Positions 60,305-64,000 of a stretch of 64,000 nt of DNA are shown here, piece after piece (the stretch's first letter is position 1; every line of letters starts with the position of its first letter). The notes under the pieces are model-generated. The model was given only the letters and a program-made list of their open reading frames with translations, did no database searches and was not told the DNA's origin. The translations under genes and the position numbers were made by a program. Source of the stretch: Anthopleura xanthogrammica (lineage: Eukaryota > Cnidaria > Anthozoa > Actiniaria > Actiniidae); NCBI GenBank assembly GCA_964019055.1, contig OZ025209.1:11950981-12014980 (forward strand), written 5' to 3'.

Positions 60305-60532
60305 CTAGGGTACGTATGGATTCGCAATGCAAGTCTAATAAAAGGAAACTGAGCTAAAATTATTGAACACTTGTCCCCGTGTAGGCTAGATATATGGAAT
60401 TACCACCCCCCACCACCCCCCCACCATTACATGGCATTTTCCTTGACCTAATGTAACTGTTTTAAGGTGGTTGTAAAGCGACACATCACAAGTATAAAGA
60501 AAAGGCTTTCATATATACCAATGAATGGCATT
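60305..60532. other. Spacer, likely 3' UTR of the SLC22-type gene
   Basis: Short unique sequence between the satellite and the SLC22 stop codon, with a C-rich CCACCACCCC run near 60410. No other feature seen. Confidence 0.4.
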
Positions 60533-63799
<3,267 letters not shown>

Positions 63800-64000
63800 C
63801 TAATAATAATAATGAACATTTGTTTATTTCACTTTTACAGCTTAGAAATTATGCCTCCAGGCTTCAATTCCCAGTCGCCCTATGTGAGCTGAGTCCGAGG
63901 GTTTTTTCGGCTTTTCGCGCGCAGTTTTTCCTCTCTCCTCTCAAACAATGACACATGGTGTGAAATGGGAAAACAGTACGCTCAATGTAATATAAAGTAG
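63800..64000. other. SLC22 intron with dispersed-repeat fragment
   Basis: This is the intron upstream of the first visible exon. The part at 63870-63945 is a diverged copy of the repeat seen at 7018 and 30777. No exon is recognisable before the window ends. Confidence 0.5.

Noticed and set aside
54316..60327. Very long minus-strand open frames (up to 1175 codons) rich in LLVCWFVG
   Set aside because: They are reading frames of the 8-base satellite. All three minus frames give the same cyclic peptide, so openness has no coding meaning.

Overview
The window is eukaryotic nuclear DNA: AT-rich, with intron-split genes (GT-AG junctions), non-LTR retrotransposon remnants, many small inverted-repeat transposons and large satellites. 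A cnidarian (probably anthozoan) source is my best guess from the gene families and repeat style, but nothing in the sequence names the species.

Layout. Positions 1-25743 and 25744-53391 are two copies (A and B) of one large tandem duplication. A third, partial copy starts at 53391 and ends near 53815. Each full copy has 7-10 kb of gene-poor, repeat-filled upstream DNA followed by one long plus-strand gene: gene A at 10876-25555 (23 exons, 1238 codons before the stop) and gene B at 34474-53195 (26 exons, 1309 codons). I assembled both from splice sites. All phases agree and both frames stay open to matching stop codons. Each predicts a signal peptide, an LRR N-cap, a run of leucine-rich repeats (one 72-base phase-2 exon per repeat), a cysteine-rich GCC2/GCC3-like region, about eight membrane segments and an acidic tail. 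They look like cell-surface LRR receptors of a multi-pass type I cannot name precisely.

The copies differ where it matters. Gene B has three extra LRR exons from an internal duplication (36768-39018 and 39019-40236), a different fourth exon, and a 57-base minisatellite grown from about 4 to about 19 units. Many TIR elements are present in one copy only and serve as dated insertions. These include a 3.4 kb foldback element with 1 kb arms in TTAA (copy A) and a 5'-truncated reverse transcriptase remnant (copy B).

Right side. At 54119-54192 on the minus strand is an orphan exon that clearly matches the last exon of genes A and B, so a third, inverted family member or its relic lies here. It is followed by about 5.9 kb of 8-base satellite (54373-60304). 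From 60533 to the window end, a minus-strand SLC22-type solute carrier gene is present as its six C-terminal exons; its 5' part lies beyond 64000.

The receptor genes and the transporter show no functional link in the sequence. The main interest is the modular growth of the LRR array between near-identical neighbours.
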